Positions 1 through 7,265 of a stretch of DNA of 16,051 nt are shown in pieces; the first letter of the stretch is position 1, and the number at the start of each line of letters is the position of its first letter. Made by a program: the position numbers and the translations under genes. The notes beneath the pieces are model-generated. The model saw nothing but the letters and a program-made list of their open reading frames with translations. It had not been told where the DNA came from and did no database searches. This stretch comes from an uncultured Muribaculaceae bacterium (GTDB lineage Bacteria; Bacteroidota; Bacteroidia; Bacteroidales; Muribaculaceae): the NCBI GenBank assembly GCA_910586595.1, contig CAJUJB010000057.1, positions 1 to 16,051 on the forward strand. The letters are read 5' to 3'.

Positions 1-802
1 CATACATCTTCTCGCCGTGGCGGATACCGATAACCTTGATGTCTTCCTTCTTGCCCCCGAAGAGCTCGCAGACGGCCTCGGCCTGGGTGCCGATGGTGCA
101 GGCGGGTGCCTTCTGGACGAGGATATCACCATTCTGGCCATGCTCGAAGGCGAAGAGAACCAGGTCCACGGCCTCCTCGAGACTCATGATGAAGCGGGTC
201 ATCGAAGGCTCTGTGAGGGTGATGGGATTGCCTGAACGGATCTGCTCTATCCAAAGAGGGATGACAGAACCGCGTGAGCACATCACATTGCCATAACGGG
301 TGCAGCAGATTTTGGTCTTGCCGGAATAGCGGCTCTTGGCTACGGCAACCTTCTCCTCGATTGCCTTGGTGATACCCATGGCGTTGATGGGATAGGCCGC
401 CTTGTCGGTCGAGAGACAGATCACAGCCTCCACACCGGCCTCCACAGCAGCTGTAAGCACATTGTCAGTGCCGATCACATTGGTCTTCACAGCCTCCATC
501 GGGAAGAACTCGCATGAGGGAACCTGCTTCAGAGCGGCTGCGTGGAAAATATAGTCAACGCCGGGCATCGCGTTCTTGCACGACTGCAGGTTACGCACGT
601 CGCCGATGTAGAACTTGATCTTATGGGCAACTTCAGGATAACGCACCTGATATTCGTGGCGCATATCATCCTGCTTCTTCTCATCACGGCTGAATATGCG
701 GATTTCCTTGATGTCGGTGTTGAGGAAACGTTTCAACACAGCGTTACCGAACGAGCCGGTGCCTCCAGTAATCAGGAGGGTCTTGTCTTTGAATACTGAC
801 AT
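1..802 (-). CDS. capE: CapE-like UDP-GlcNAc 4,6-dehydratase (5-epimerising), C-terminus cut by window edge
   Basis: Predicted cytoplasmic short-chain dehydrogenase/reductase that converts UDP-GlcNAc to a UDP-4-keto-6-deoxy sugar, the first step towards UDP-L-FucNAc or related deoxy-aminosugars for capsule. I translated it by hand from the ATG at 802; 267 codons are visible and the gene runs off position 1. Seen: the Rossmann glycine motif GGTGSFG at residues 13-19, SRDEKKQDDMR at 38-48, HAAALKQVP at 87-95, STDKAAYPINAMGITK at 131-146. The usual YxxxK of SDR enzymes is replaced by MxxxK (Met142, Lys146), which is the hallmark of the Staphylococcus CapE/FlaA1 group. From memory the family is about 340 residues, so roughly 75 are missing beyond the edge. 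It starts 16 bases after the acyltransferase stop and is the last visible gene of the polysaccharide operon. Its GC content is host-like, unlike the four genes upstream. It could also be called a FlaA1/PglF-type dehydratase; the exact sugar product is inferred. Confidence 0.9.
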   Translation of the reverse strand, partial: MSVFKDKTLLITGGTGSFGNAVLKRFLNTDIKEIRIFSRDEKKQDDMRHEYQVRYPEVAHKIKFYIGDVRNLQSCKNAMPGVDYIFHAAALKQVPSCEFFPMEAVKTNVIGTDNVLTAAVEAGVEAVICLSTDKAAYPINAMGITKAIEEKVAVAKSRYSGKTKICCTRYGNVMCSRGSVIPLWIEQIRSGNPITLTEPSMTRFIMSLEEAVDLVLFAFEHGQNGDILVQKAPACTIGTQAEAVCELFGGKKEDIKVIGIRHGEKMY

Positions 803-818
803 ATCTGACTTAAATGAA

Positions 819-1364
819 TTATTGTCTATATTTTATTACTTTAGCAGGGTTGCCCGCCGCTATAACATTCTCTGATATTTCCGAATTAACGATTGAATTA
901 GCACCGATAACAGCGTGATCTCTAATCATAGCTCCCTTAAGGATAGTAGTTTGTGCGCCAATCCAAACATCGTTGCCAATTACAATCCCTTGTTCTGCAG
1001 CCTCAGATGGTTGCAACCTTATCAATTGATCTTTTTTTGTTCCATGGTTTGAGTCAATAATATAGCATTGGCCTGCTATAACAGTATTATTCCCAATATG
1101 TATTCCATTTGTAGAATGAATAATTGTACCAATACCAATGTCAACGTTGTCTCCGATAAAAATATCATTGCCCCATAAATAAACTCCAGGGTATAAGGTA
1201 ACATTCCTCCCGAGATGAATATTTTTTGCTTTAAGATAAACCTTCCCTAAAATATGGGGGGGGTAACCAGTTGTACTACACCATATTACACCTCTAACCT
1301 TTCGCAGTATATATTCCTTAATACGAAAACTGAGAAATAAAAAATTAGAAATAATACTCTTCAT
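819..1364 (-). CDS. Left-handed beta-helix acyltransferase (WbbJ/maltose acetyltransferase type)
   Basis: Predicted O- or N-acyltransferase (probably acetyl-CoA dependent) decorating the glycan or a sugar precursor. From about residue 40 (counting from this ATG) it consists of hexapeptide repeats of the I-G-x-x-x-x type (IHIGNN, IVIGND, AVIGAN), with the SNHGT motif carrying the likely catalytic histidine and the family ending AAGNPAKVIKY. I chose the ATG at 1364 because it overlaps the TGA of the flippase as ATGA, a classic coupling arrangement. The longer reading frame begins at a TTG at 1370, two codons upstream, and is less likely. The product is 181 residues, normal for the family. A run of eight C (minus strand) lies near the 5' end at 1256-1263, codons for Pro-Pro, and could be a slippage site. 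AT-rich like its upstream neighbours. The acceptor cannot be told from sequence. Confidence 0.9.
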   Translation of the reverse strand: MKSIISNFLFLSFRIKEYILRKVRGVIWCSTTGYPPHILGKVYLKAKNIHLGRNVTLYPGVYLWGNDIFIGDNVDIGIGTIIHSTNGIHIGNNTVIAGQCYIIDSNHGTKKDQLIRLQPSEAAEQGIVIGNDVWIGAQTTILKGAMIRDHAVIGANSIVNSEISENVIAAGNPAKVIKYRQ

Positions 1365-2704
1365 ATGCAAATTTTCTTAAGAGCTCTATTTAAGGAAATT
1401 GGTTGTATTACGCAATATGGTAACAACGCAATAGAGGTAGCTATTACCACAAAAACCCAATTTGTAAAAATTTTATAAAAGAAAATGATCATCAATATTT
1501 TCAAAACCACAGCAACAATGTAGCATACTAACTGTACTTTCAATTTTCCCAAACCAGCTACTAAAGTCGACTGAATAGACACCCAAATAAAGATTGTACT
1601 ATATATGGTAAAAAACAAGCCAATATAATAGTTAAAACCAATATTTTCATTCCCGAGCCAAATAGTAAAAAAATAAGGCATCAATAATAAAAAGATAGCC
1701 TGTAGTATTATTAAGCCAACGAAAGACAAGTATAATATTCGCTGCAACTTCCTTATCCAGGAAAATCTTTGTTCAGCATAAGCTTTTGTTATTGCTGACC
1801 AAAGAGGTGTGAGTGCGAGCATAAATAACATACTCACAAAAGAAAAAGGTTTATAGTAGATTTGATAGTCAACAGTACATGACGGTTCATAAAATTTAGT
1901 AATAAACCAACTATCTGTAACAGATATAATCATGTAAAGAATTTGCAAAATCAAAAATACTACACCAAGAGACAAGACTTTATTGGCGGATTGGCGATCA
2001 TAATATTTATAATTTGGGCGAATTTCTTTCATTTTATGATCTGCAAAAATCACAACTGTAGCAACTATTAACGGCAAATTACAGCAAATTATATAAGCGT
2101 AAGCCATATTTAGTAAAGCTTGCTCAGACGAAATCGTTTTAGGTGCAATTATTAGATATATCAAGATTAATAATTGACTAAAAAAACTGATGAGATTTGT
2201 AACTGCCGACCGCTGTAAAGAATATATTACAGATGTGATTATTCTCAAAAAGAACGACAGTAAGATTCCCAATAAGCAGACAATTATACTATGCAGTAAG
2301 ATAGTGCTTGACAACTCGTTAGCGGGAATATTTAGAAAGACATTCCAATCAATAAATGAAGCTACAACACAGCATATAACCGATATAAACGCCGTCCAAA
2401 AGCCAAGCATAACATATGAAGAAGAAACAAGTTGCTTAGCGGATTGAAAATCTTTTTTTGCGAGAGCCTTAGTCAAATGATTCCTTAATCCATTACCTAT
2501 CCCCATATCGAATACTAATATCCAATTGAGAACTGATAACATTGTAAACCAAACGCCAAGAATCATTTGGTCATTAAAATACTTAAGAAATAATGGCATC
2601 GAAATAAGACTGCACAAAACACCCAAGCCCTTTACTAAGTAGCTACTAAAGATATTTATGAGCAAACTTTTGTTAGTCTTAGATTTTAAATTCAGTACGA
2701 ACAT
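1361..2704 (-). CDS. Wzx-like polysaccharide flippase (MATE/MOP superfamily membrane protein)
   Basis: Predicted inner-membrane transporter that flips undecaprenyl-linked oligosaccharide units to the periplasmic face. The 447-residue protein is very hydrophobic with about 12 membrane segments over its length, the normal size for Wzx proteins. Near the N-terminus the segment FDMGIGNGLRNHLTKALAKKD is a familiar loop of the polysaccharide biosynthesis family, and hydrophobic helices continue to the C-terminus. The ATG at 2704 shares its first base with the TAA of the preceding glycosyltransferase (TAATG), and its TGA overlaps the next ATG, so it is translationally coupled on both sides. It is strongly AT-rich (a hand-counted line at 2041 has 20 G/C of 60). 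Flippases are the most specific part of a capsule locus, which fits acquisition with the neighbouring transferases. A Wzy polymerase was considered, but the N-terminal loop argues for a flippase. Confidence 0.9.
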   Translation of the reverse strand: MFVLNLKSKTNKSLLINIFSSYLVKGLGVLCSLISMPLFLKYFNDQMILGVWFTMLSVLNWILVFDMGIGNGLRNHLTKALAKKDFQSAKQLVSSSYVMLGFWTAFISVICCVVASFIDWNVFLNIPANELSSTILLHSIIVCLLGILLSFFLRIITSVIYSLQRSAVTNLISFFSQLLILIYLIIAPKTISSEQALLNMAYAYIICCNLPLIVATVVIFADHKMKEIRPNYKYYDRQSANKVLSLGVVFLILQILYMIISVTDSWFITKFYEPSCTVDYQIYYKPFSFVSMLFMLALTPLWSAITKAYAEQRFSWIRKLQRILYLSFVGLIILQAIFLLLMPYFFTIWLGNENIGFNYYIGLFFTIYSTIFIWVSIQSTLVAGLGKLKVQLVCYIVAVVLKILMIIFFYKIFTNWVFVVIATSIALLPYCVIQPISLNRALKKICI

Positions 2705-3840
2705 TATTTCAGAAAACTTTTTATCAAAGAGTCAATTGATAATACGAAATCCTTATATAACCTACCGATAACCATCCTATTATCGTGATTAGTTTGAACA
2801 CCTGCTATTGCTTTAGCGATTTCTTGCGGTGTTTGATGTTCATAATAGTTTAAGTATTTGCCTACTGCACTATTTTTTACCGCTGGAATATCTACGGTTA
2901 CCACTTCCAAACCGTTTGACATATAAGAAAGAATTTTAGACGGAAATGAAGTGGCGTTGAATTGAGCATCTGGATTTTGAGTGCTCAAACCAATATGACA
3001 GCTTTGAATAAGGGATATATACGTTTTTCCTGTCAGTGTGCCGTGATATACAGCCTTCCCCGGAGTTACTTTGTTTACCTGATCAATGGCAACTTTCACA
3101 TCTGCGATCTCTTTGGGTGAGCCGAATCCACAAATGTGGAAAACGTAGTTGTCAGGAAGAAATGCTGCTGCTGCTGCTGCGCCACCTTTTCGAGGATCAA
3201 ATGTGCCAGCATAAACAACATGGGTCTTACCATCGTTGAACTTGCCGGTTATTTCCGGTTCGACATGATACGTTCCTAATATGATTGCATATGGTTTCTT
3301 GCCTGAATTTATTTTATCATTGAGTAACTTAGTGGGAAATATATAACCATCAGCTTGAGCAAAAGTATCTAATTCTGTTTGCCGCTCGGCTTCAGTCATA
3401 TCCACCACATCCTGGTATACTTCTTCAAGTTCCAGTATAAGTTTGAATTTCTTTACTTTTTTAGCAAAAAGTATAAGATTTCGAAATCCAGTAGAATGAT
3501 AAACTATTATTGGTTCATCTTTCTTGGTATTTAAAAGCAGATATTTCAAGAAGCAGAATGATGTGAGCCATCGGCGCACTCCTCGGATAACTACATTTGG
3601 GCCTCCAAAAGTGGGGAAAAACCTGGCTTTTAATTTTTCTGATCGATTAATAACCTCTCCTTTTGAAAAAAAGAATTTATCATTTGTACCAACCGCAGTT
3701 GAAATAATTTCAACAGAATAGCCAGCGTCAACTAATGCCTCTGCAATAGACTCCATCTTGTTAGTACATGCAAGAGGATAGTTTCTTGAAACTTTAGAGT
3801 CTTGAAAATCAAAAAAACCTATATATTTAATGGGGTGCAT
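2704..3840 (-). CDS. Glycosyltransferase, GT-B fold (GT4-like)
   Basis: Predicted cytoplasmic sugar transferase in assembly of the capsular repeat unit. The N-terminal half carries a Rossmann-like region with a conserved basic/aromatic start (MHPIKYIGFFDF), and an acidic helix LELEEVYQDV around residues 135-145. The C-terminal donor domain has YAGTFDPRKGG near residue 210, then CGFGSP, HGTLTGKTYISLIQSCHIGLS and SFPSKILSYMSNGLEVVTVD, which match the order of GT4 donor-binding motifs (the ExxxxxxxE motif itself is not clear). Length 378 residues is normal. A run of six GCA alanine codons lies after the GG of the donor domain (3164-3181). The ATG at 3840 follows the previous stop by 11 bases. 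Base composition is uneven: about 45-50% G/C around 3001-3240 within a gene that is elsewhere near one third. Donor and acceptor sugars are unknown. Confidence 0.85.
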   Translation of the reverse strand: MHPIKYIGFFDFQDSKVSRNYPLACTNKMESIAEALVDAGYSVEIISTAVGTNDKFFFSKGEVINRSEKLKARFFPTFGGPNVVIRGVRRWLTSFCFLKYLLLNTKKDEPIIVYHSTGFRNLILFAKKVKKFKLILELEEVYQDVVDMTEAERQTELDTFAQADGYIFPTKLLNDKINSGKKPYAIILGTYHVEPEITGKFNDGKTHVVYAGTFDPRKGGAAAAAAFLPDNYVFHICGFGSPKEIADVKVAIDQVNKVTPGKAVYHGTLTGKTYISLIQSCHIGLSTQNPDAQFNATSFPSKILSYMSNGLEVVTVDIPAVKNSAVGKYLNYYEHQTPQEIAKAIAGVQTNHDNRMVIGRLYKDFVLSIDSLIKSFLK

Positions 3841-3851
3841 TGCGAAAACGA

Positions 3852-5051
3852 TTATTTAATTAGCTCCCTATACACGGATATATAATCATTTATAAGGTTA
3901 GATTTATCAAAAGTAGATTCAGCAAACTTTCGACAATTATGCCTTAAGGAGGGTCCTTCAATGATTGAAGTTATTGCTAATTTAGCGGCATCTATATTAA
4001 ACGGCTCTATAAGTTGACCGCATGATTCTCTTACCAATTCATGTGTGGCAGTAGCATCATAAGCAACCACAGGCGTTGAACAGGCAAGAGCTTCAGCGGT
4101 AACTTTTCCAAAAGTCTCTCGTGTTGACGGATTGAAAAAAACATCCGCAGCAGAATAATATTTAACTAATTCAGAGACATTGCTGGTTGAGCCAATAGAT
4201 AAAATATTAGAAGGCAAATCTTGTTTTTCTACCATTTTTCCTATTAAAATAAAATTATATGTAGGAAGTTTTCTTGCCAACTCTATAAAATCTAATAAAC
4301 CCTTTTGACGATTCCAAATTTGGGCTACGCCTAAAATTATAGGTCCAGATGAGATATTATGACGTTTTAAAATCTCAGATTTAGCCTCAACTTGGTAGGT
4401 AAAGACATTCAAGTCTATCCAATTATATATTCTCCGAATAATAAATGAATCTTTGAGTATTGAATCTTTAACAAATCCAGTAACCCAATCTGACACACCT
4501 ATTACAGCTAATTTTGAGACATTACGCCAAAATTGTGCTTTATCAAGCAAATTTTTGCTTGTCTTATCAAAGAACCATGATTTATTCCAATTACCTAAAT
4601 CAGGACACCTACCACAACCAGATTGCCATCTATCGCACTTAGAATCTATGAAGTAGCAGCAATGACCTGTAAATGGCCAACAATCATGTAAAATAATTAC
4701 GCAAGGGATCTTGCTCTTTAGAAGGAATTCAAACAATAGAGGCAAATTAATATAATTTGCATGTAAATTCCCCAAATGAATTACATCTGGCTTTATATCT
4801 TTAAGCCGTTTTATTAATCTCTTCGTAGCAGCTCGAGATGCATACCCTTGTCTACCGAGTATCCTTGAATATAAGCTGTGAAAACGATTCTCAAATTTGC
4901 TACCGATTTTAATAGTAGTTGAGGAATCTTCTACATTCGGCGCCGCTATCCATGATTCGAAGCCAAGTTTTATTAACTCATTATGCAATTCAGAGGTTGT
5001 TCTACCAGTACTACTATATTCTGCAACTGCATTTATCTGAACAATTTTCAT
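3852..5051 (-). CDS. GT4-family glycosyltransferase with Cys-rich insert (WcaC-like)
   Basis: Predicted retaining glycosyltransferase of GT-B fold acting on the lipid-linked oligosaccharide in the cytoplasm. Seen: N-terminal MKIVQINAV strand, HLGNLHANYINLP at residues 92-104, then a Cys-rich block with C124, C131, C132, C139, C146 and C149 (pattern HDCWPFTGHCCYF...CxxWxxGCGxCP), GVSDWV at 185-190, GVAQIWNRQKGL at 241-252, and the EX7E motif RETFGKVTAE with E312 and E320. This Cys block is known in a subgroup of GT4 enzymes from colanic acid and Bacteroidota capsule loci and may bind a metal (inference). Length 399 residues is normal. The ATG lies three bases after the ugd stop, so it is probably coupled to ugd. 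The gene is extremely AT-rich; a hand count at 4201 gives 11 G/C in 60, against 38 in 60 inside ugd. That sharp change suggests transfer. Sugar specificity is not predictable. Confidence 0.9.
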   Translation of the reverse strand: MKIVQINAVAEYSSTGRTTSELHNELIKLGFESWIAAPNVEDSSTTIKIGSKFENRFHSLYSRILGRQGYASRAATKRLIKRLKDIKPDVIHLGNLHANYINLPLLFEFLLKSKIPCVIILHDCWPFTGHCCYFIDSKCDRWQSGCGRCPDLGNWNKSWFFDKTSKNLLDKAQFWRNVSKLAVIGVSDWVTGFVKDSILKDSFIIRRIYNWIDLNVFTYQVEAKSEILKRHNISSGPIILGVAQIWNRQKGLLDFIELARKLPTYNFILIGKMVEKQDLPSNILSIGSTSNVSELVKYYSAADVFFNPSTRETFGKVTAEALACSTPVVAYDATATHELVRESCGQLIEPFNIDAAKLAITSIIEGPSLRHNCRKFAESTFDKSNLINDYISVYRELIK

Positions 5052-5054
5052 ACT

Positions 5055-6362
5055 TTAATCTCTCTTGAAAAGGTCTCGGGTATAGACTTTGTCGGAAACA
5101 TCTGCGAGCTCGGGGCTCATGCGGTTGGCGAGGATTGCCTGGGAGAGTTGCTTGAATTTATCGATGTCGTTGACCACGAGGCTGCCGAAGAAGGTGGTGC
5201 CGTCGGGGAGTGTTGGCTCGAAGATGATGACTTTGGCTCCCTTGGCTTTGATGCGCTTCATTACGCCTTGAATTGAAGATTGGCGGAAGTTGTCGCTGTT
5301 CGACTTCATCGTGAGGCGATATACGCCGATGGTGCACTCGCCTTCGAGGGCGGTGCCGTAGGTATTGGCGCCGGTGTAGTTATAGTACCCGGCCATCTTA
5401 AGTACCTGGTCGGCAATGAAGTCTTTGCGGGTGCGGTTACTCTCTACGATGGCACTCATCATGTTCTGAGGCACGTCGGCGTAGTTGGCCAGAAGTTGCT
5501 TGGTGTCTTTCGGCAGGCAGTAGCCACCGTAACCGAATGAGGGATTGTTGTAGTGGGTACCGATGCGGGGGTCGAGGCCGATTCCCTCGATGATTGCACG
5601 GCTGTCGAGGCCTTTGACTTCGGCGTATGTGTCGAGCTCATTGAAGTAGCTTACACGGAGTGCGAGGTAAGTGTTGGCGAAGAGTTTTACGGCTTCGGCC
5701 TCTTTCATGCCCATGAAGAGAGTTGGAATGTCCTCTTTGATGGCCCCCTGCTGAAGCAGGGCTGCAAAGGTGTGAGCGGCTTCCTCAAGGCGAGGCAGAT
5801 CGGCCACAGCACTGATGGCGGCATTCTCCTCGCTGAAACGCTCCTGATCGATGATCTTGGGCACGCCAACAATTATACGCGAAGGATAGAGGTTGTCGTA
5901 GAGGGCTTTACTCTCGCGGAGGAATTCGGGAGAGAAAAGGAGATTGAACTGCTTGACTCCGCGGGCGGCATACTTCACATACAAGTTGCGGCAATAGCCT
6001 ACGGGAATAGTTGACTTTATGACCATCACTGCCGACGGGTTGACACTCAGCACGAGGTCGATTACATCTTCGATGCAGTGGGTATCGAAGTAATTCTTGA
6101 CGGGATCGTAGTTGGTAGGGGCAGCAATGACCACGAAGTCGGCATCGGCATAGGCGGCAGCTCCATCAAGAGTCGCGGTGAGGTCGAGTTCTTTCTCAGC
6201 GAGATATTTCTCGATATACTCATCCTGGATGGGCGACTGGCGGTTGTTGATCAGGTCAACTTTCTCGGGAATTACATCGACTGCAACTACAGAATTGTGC
6301 TGCGCAAGAAGAGTGGCGATGCTCAGGCCCACATAGCCTGTGCCCGCAACGGCAATTTTCAT
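5055..6362 (-). CDS. ugd: UDP-glucose 6-dehydrogenase
   Basis: Oxidises UDP-glucose to UDP-glucuronate with two NAD+ in the cytoplasm, supplying a uronic acid for the capsule or a precursor of other acidic sugars. Seen: the NAD-binding motif GTGYVGLS at residues 8-14, IKSTIPVGYC at 115-124, FSPEFLRESKAL at 143-153, and the catalytic cysteine C282 in GYGGYCLPKDTKQL. The C-terminal nucleotide-binding domain contains IGVYRLTMKSNSDNFR at 345-360. At 435 residues it is somewhat longer than the short E. coli-type enzyme (about 390 from memory), with an extra loop at about 325-343. It is the first structural gene after the antiterminator, separated from it by about 100 bases with no promoter I can see. 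GC content is host-like. UDP-ManNAc dehydrogenase was considered, but the motifs around C282 and the MKSNSDNFR segment fit Ugd better. Confidence 0.95.
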   Translation of the reverse strand: MKIAVAGTGYVGLSIATLLAQHNSVVAVDVIPEKVDLINNRQSPIQDEYIEKYLAEKELDLTATLDGAAAYADADFVVIAAPTNYDPVKNYFDTHCIEDVIDLVLSVNPSAVMVIKSTIPVGYCRNLYVKYAARGVKQFNLLFSPEFLRESKALYDNLYPSRIIVGVPKIIDQERFSEENAAISAVADLPRLEEAAHTFAALLQQGAIKEDIPTLFMGMKEAEAVKLFANTYLALRVSYFNELDTYAEVKGLDSRAIIEGIGLDPRIGTHYNNPSFGYGGYCLPKDTKQLLANYADVPQNMMSAIVESNRTRKDFIADQVLKMAGYYNYTGANTYGTALEGECTIGVYRLTMKSNSDNFRQSSIQGVMKRIKAKGAKVIIFEPTLPDGTTFFGSLVVNDIDKFKQLSQAILANRMSPELADVSDKVYTRDLFKRD

Positions 6363-6463
6363 AATGGCAATAACTTATTGTGGCAGCTGACGTAAGGGCG
6401 TAAAAGCCGACGCATGAGCATCGATGCCCAGGCTGCCTATGGAGTACGATAATTCGGGGAAAT
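6363..6463. other. Intergenic gap between upxY and ugd, no gene seen
   Basis: This 101-base gap is the longest inside the polysaccharide operon. It holds a 10-base perfect palindrome GCATCGATGC at 6418-6427, and a 6-base inverted repeat GGCAGC (6382-6387) / GCTGCC (6432-6437) that could form a weak hairpin in the mRNA. There is no TAnnTTTG promoter motif on the minus strand and no room for an upxZ gene, which in Bacteroides fragilis follows upxY. Confidence 0.5.
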
Positions 6464-7018
6464 TTATACCAGCTGGATGAACTCGGGGGCTACCTCTACG
6501 GCGGCTGTGATGAGGCCTGGCAGCTCTACAAGGAGCTTGCGTCGACGTAGGCCACGGACGCTGAGGAGACGGCCTGTGATGCCGTCGAGCGGGCCGCCTA
6601 CGATGCGCACCAGTCGCCCCAGCATAGATGGGGTGAGTTCGTCGGGCAGGAAATACTGTGGGGTGGATGTGGCTCGTGCGGCCATCATGAAGCGCTGCAT
6701 CTCCGCCTCACGCACGGTGAGGGCTGTATACTGGGCTGCTCCGCGCACAAAGCGGTACTGGAGTGTGGCGGTGGCTTCTACCTCAGGGTCAAGTGCTGCG
6801 CGTGTAGAACGCACGAAAAGGAGGTCGGGAACATAGGGAACTTCGCGACGCTCACGCCGACCGGCGACCTCATTGACCTGCCAGCGTGTCGGGGTAAATA
6901 CGTCGAAGCCTTTGTCGGCAAGGGCTTGCCAGGCACGGACTTTGGCGTTGGGGCGCTTCAAATCGCGCATGACATACCAGCGTGGCAGGTCATCGCGAGT
7001 GATGTGAGCGGGATCCAC
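6464..7018 (-). CDS. UpxY-family transcription antiterminator (NusG paralogue)
   Basis: Predicted specialised NusG paralogue that binds RNA polymerase in the leader of its own operon and prevents early termination, allowing capsule genes to be read. The 184-residue product has the NusG N-terminal domain starting with PRWYVMRDLKRPNAKVRAW at residues 12-30 and PYVPDLLFVRSTR at 61-73. A C-terminal KOW-type segment follows at about 135-165 (LVRIVGGPLDGITGRLLSV). Size and position as first gene of a polysaccharide operon match UpxY proteins of Bacteroides. I accept the GTG at 7018 as start: the frame is open only back to a TAA a few codons upstream, and the next ATG (residue 17) would remove the conserved WYV core. 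A leader of about 190 nt with inverted repeats precedes it. No UpxZ partner gene follows. Not to be confused with the housekeeping nusG, which usually sits near secE/rplK. Confidence 0.9.
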   Translation of the reverse strand: MDPAHITRDDLPRWYVMRDLKRPNAKVRAWQALADKGFDVFTPTRWQVNEVAGRRERREVPYVPDLLFVRSTRAALDPEVEATATLQYRFVRGAAQYTALTVREAEMQRFMMAARATSTPQYFLPDELTPSMLGRLVRIVGGPLDGITGRLLSVRGLRRRKLLVELPGLITAAVEVAPEFIQLV

Positions 7019-7215
7019 AGCGAAGTGAGTTGGAAATTAAATAAAGGAGGGAAGAGACCATGACTCTTATTCCTGCTCTGTAAGCGAAGATGCTATATAT
7101 CAGGCAGTTATATGGTCTATTCTCGAAAAGTGCCGGTGTCAACAGCTGTATTATAATACTAAGTTAGACGCCGGTGTGAAGTAACCGTCTACAATGAGCG
7201 CGGGTTATTCAGCTG
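7019..7215 (-). promoter_or_regulatory. Structured 5' leader of the UpxY/capsule operon
   Basis: About 190 nt lie between the predicted start of transcription (near 7209) and the GTG of upxY, far longer than other leaders here. Read on the minus strand, an early stem TAGACG/CGTCTA pairs 7186-7191 with 7165-7170. A perfect palindrome GTATTATAATAC sits at 7148-7159. A long-range stem pairs 7112-7122 with 7051-7061 (GAATAGACCAT against ATGGTCTCTTC, ten of eleven pairs). The octamer ACACCGGC occurs twice (7132-7139 and 7170-7177). Known from Bacteroides fragilis: UpxY acts on the leader upstream of its own gene. That these stems are the terminator/antiterminator elements is inference; there is no clean stem followed by a U-tract. 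Confidence 0.6.
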
Positions 7216-7247
7216 CAAAGGTAAGGATTTTTGATGAAGCGTGCAAA
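7216..7247 (-). promoter_or_regulatory. Bacteroidota promoter for the UpxY/capsule operon
   Basis: On the minus strand the -7 element is TACCTTTG (7223 down to 7216) and the -33 element is TTTG (7247 down to 7244), exactly 20 bases apart. This matches the primary sigma consensus TTTG/TAnnTTTG of the Bacteroidota. It lies within the 50 bases after the coaE stop, with no terminator between. It is not flanked by long inverted repeats, so nothing here shows it to be an invertible promoter. Confidence 0.85.
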
Positions 7248-7265
7248 AAAATCTACATAAAGACG

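Noticed and set aside
7043..7083. Plus-strand AAAGGAGG nine bases before an ATG with a 7-codon frame, antisense to the upxY leader
   Set aside because: Bacteroidota rarely use Shine-Dalgarno sites, no plus-strand promoter motif is near, and the peptide is too short to support.
7051..7122. Inverted repeat as the borders of an invertible capsule promoter
   Set aside because: The promoter (7216-7247) lies outside the repeat, the arms are only 11 bases with a mismatch, and no second promoter is seen inside.
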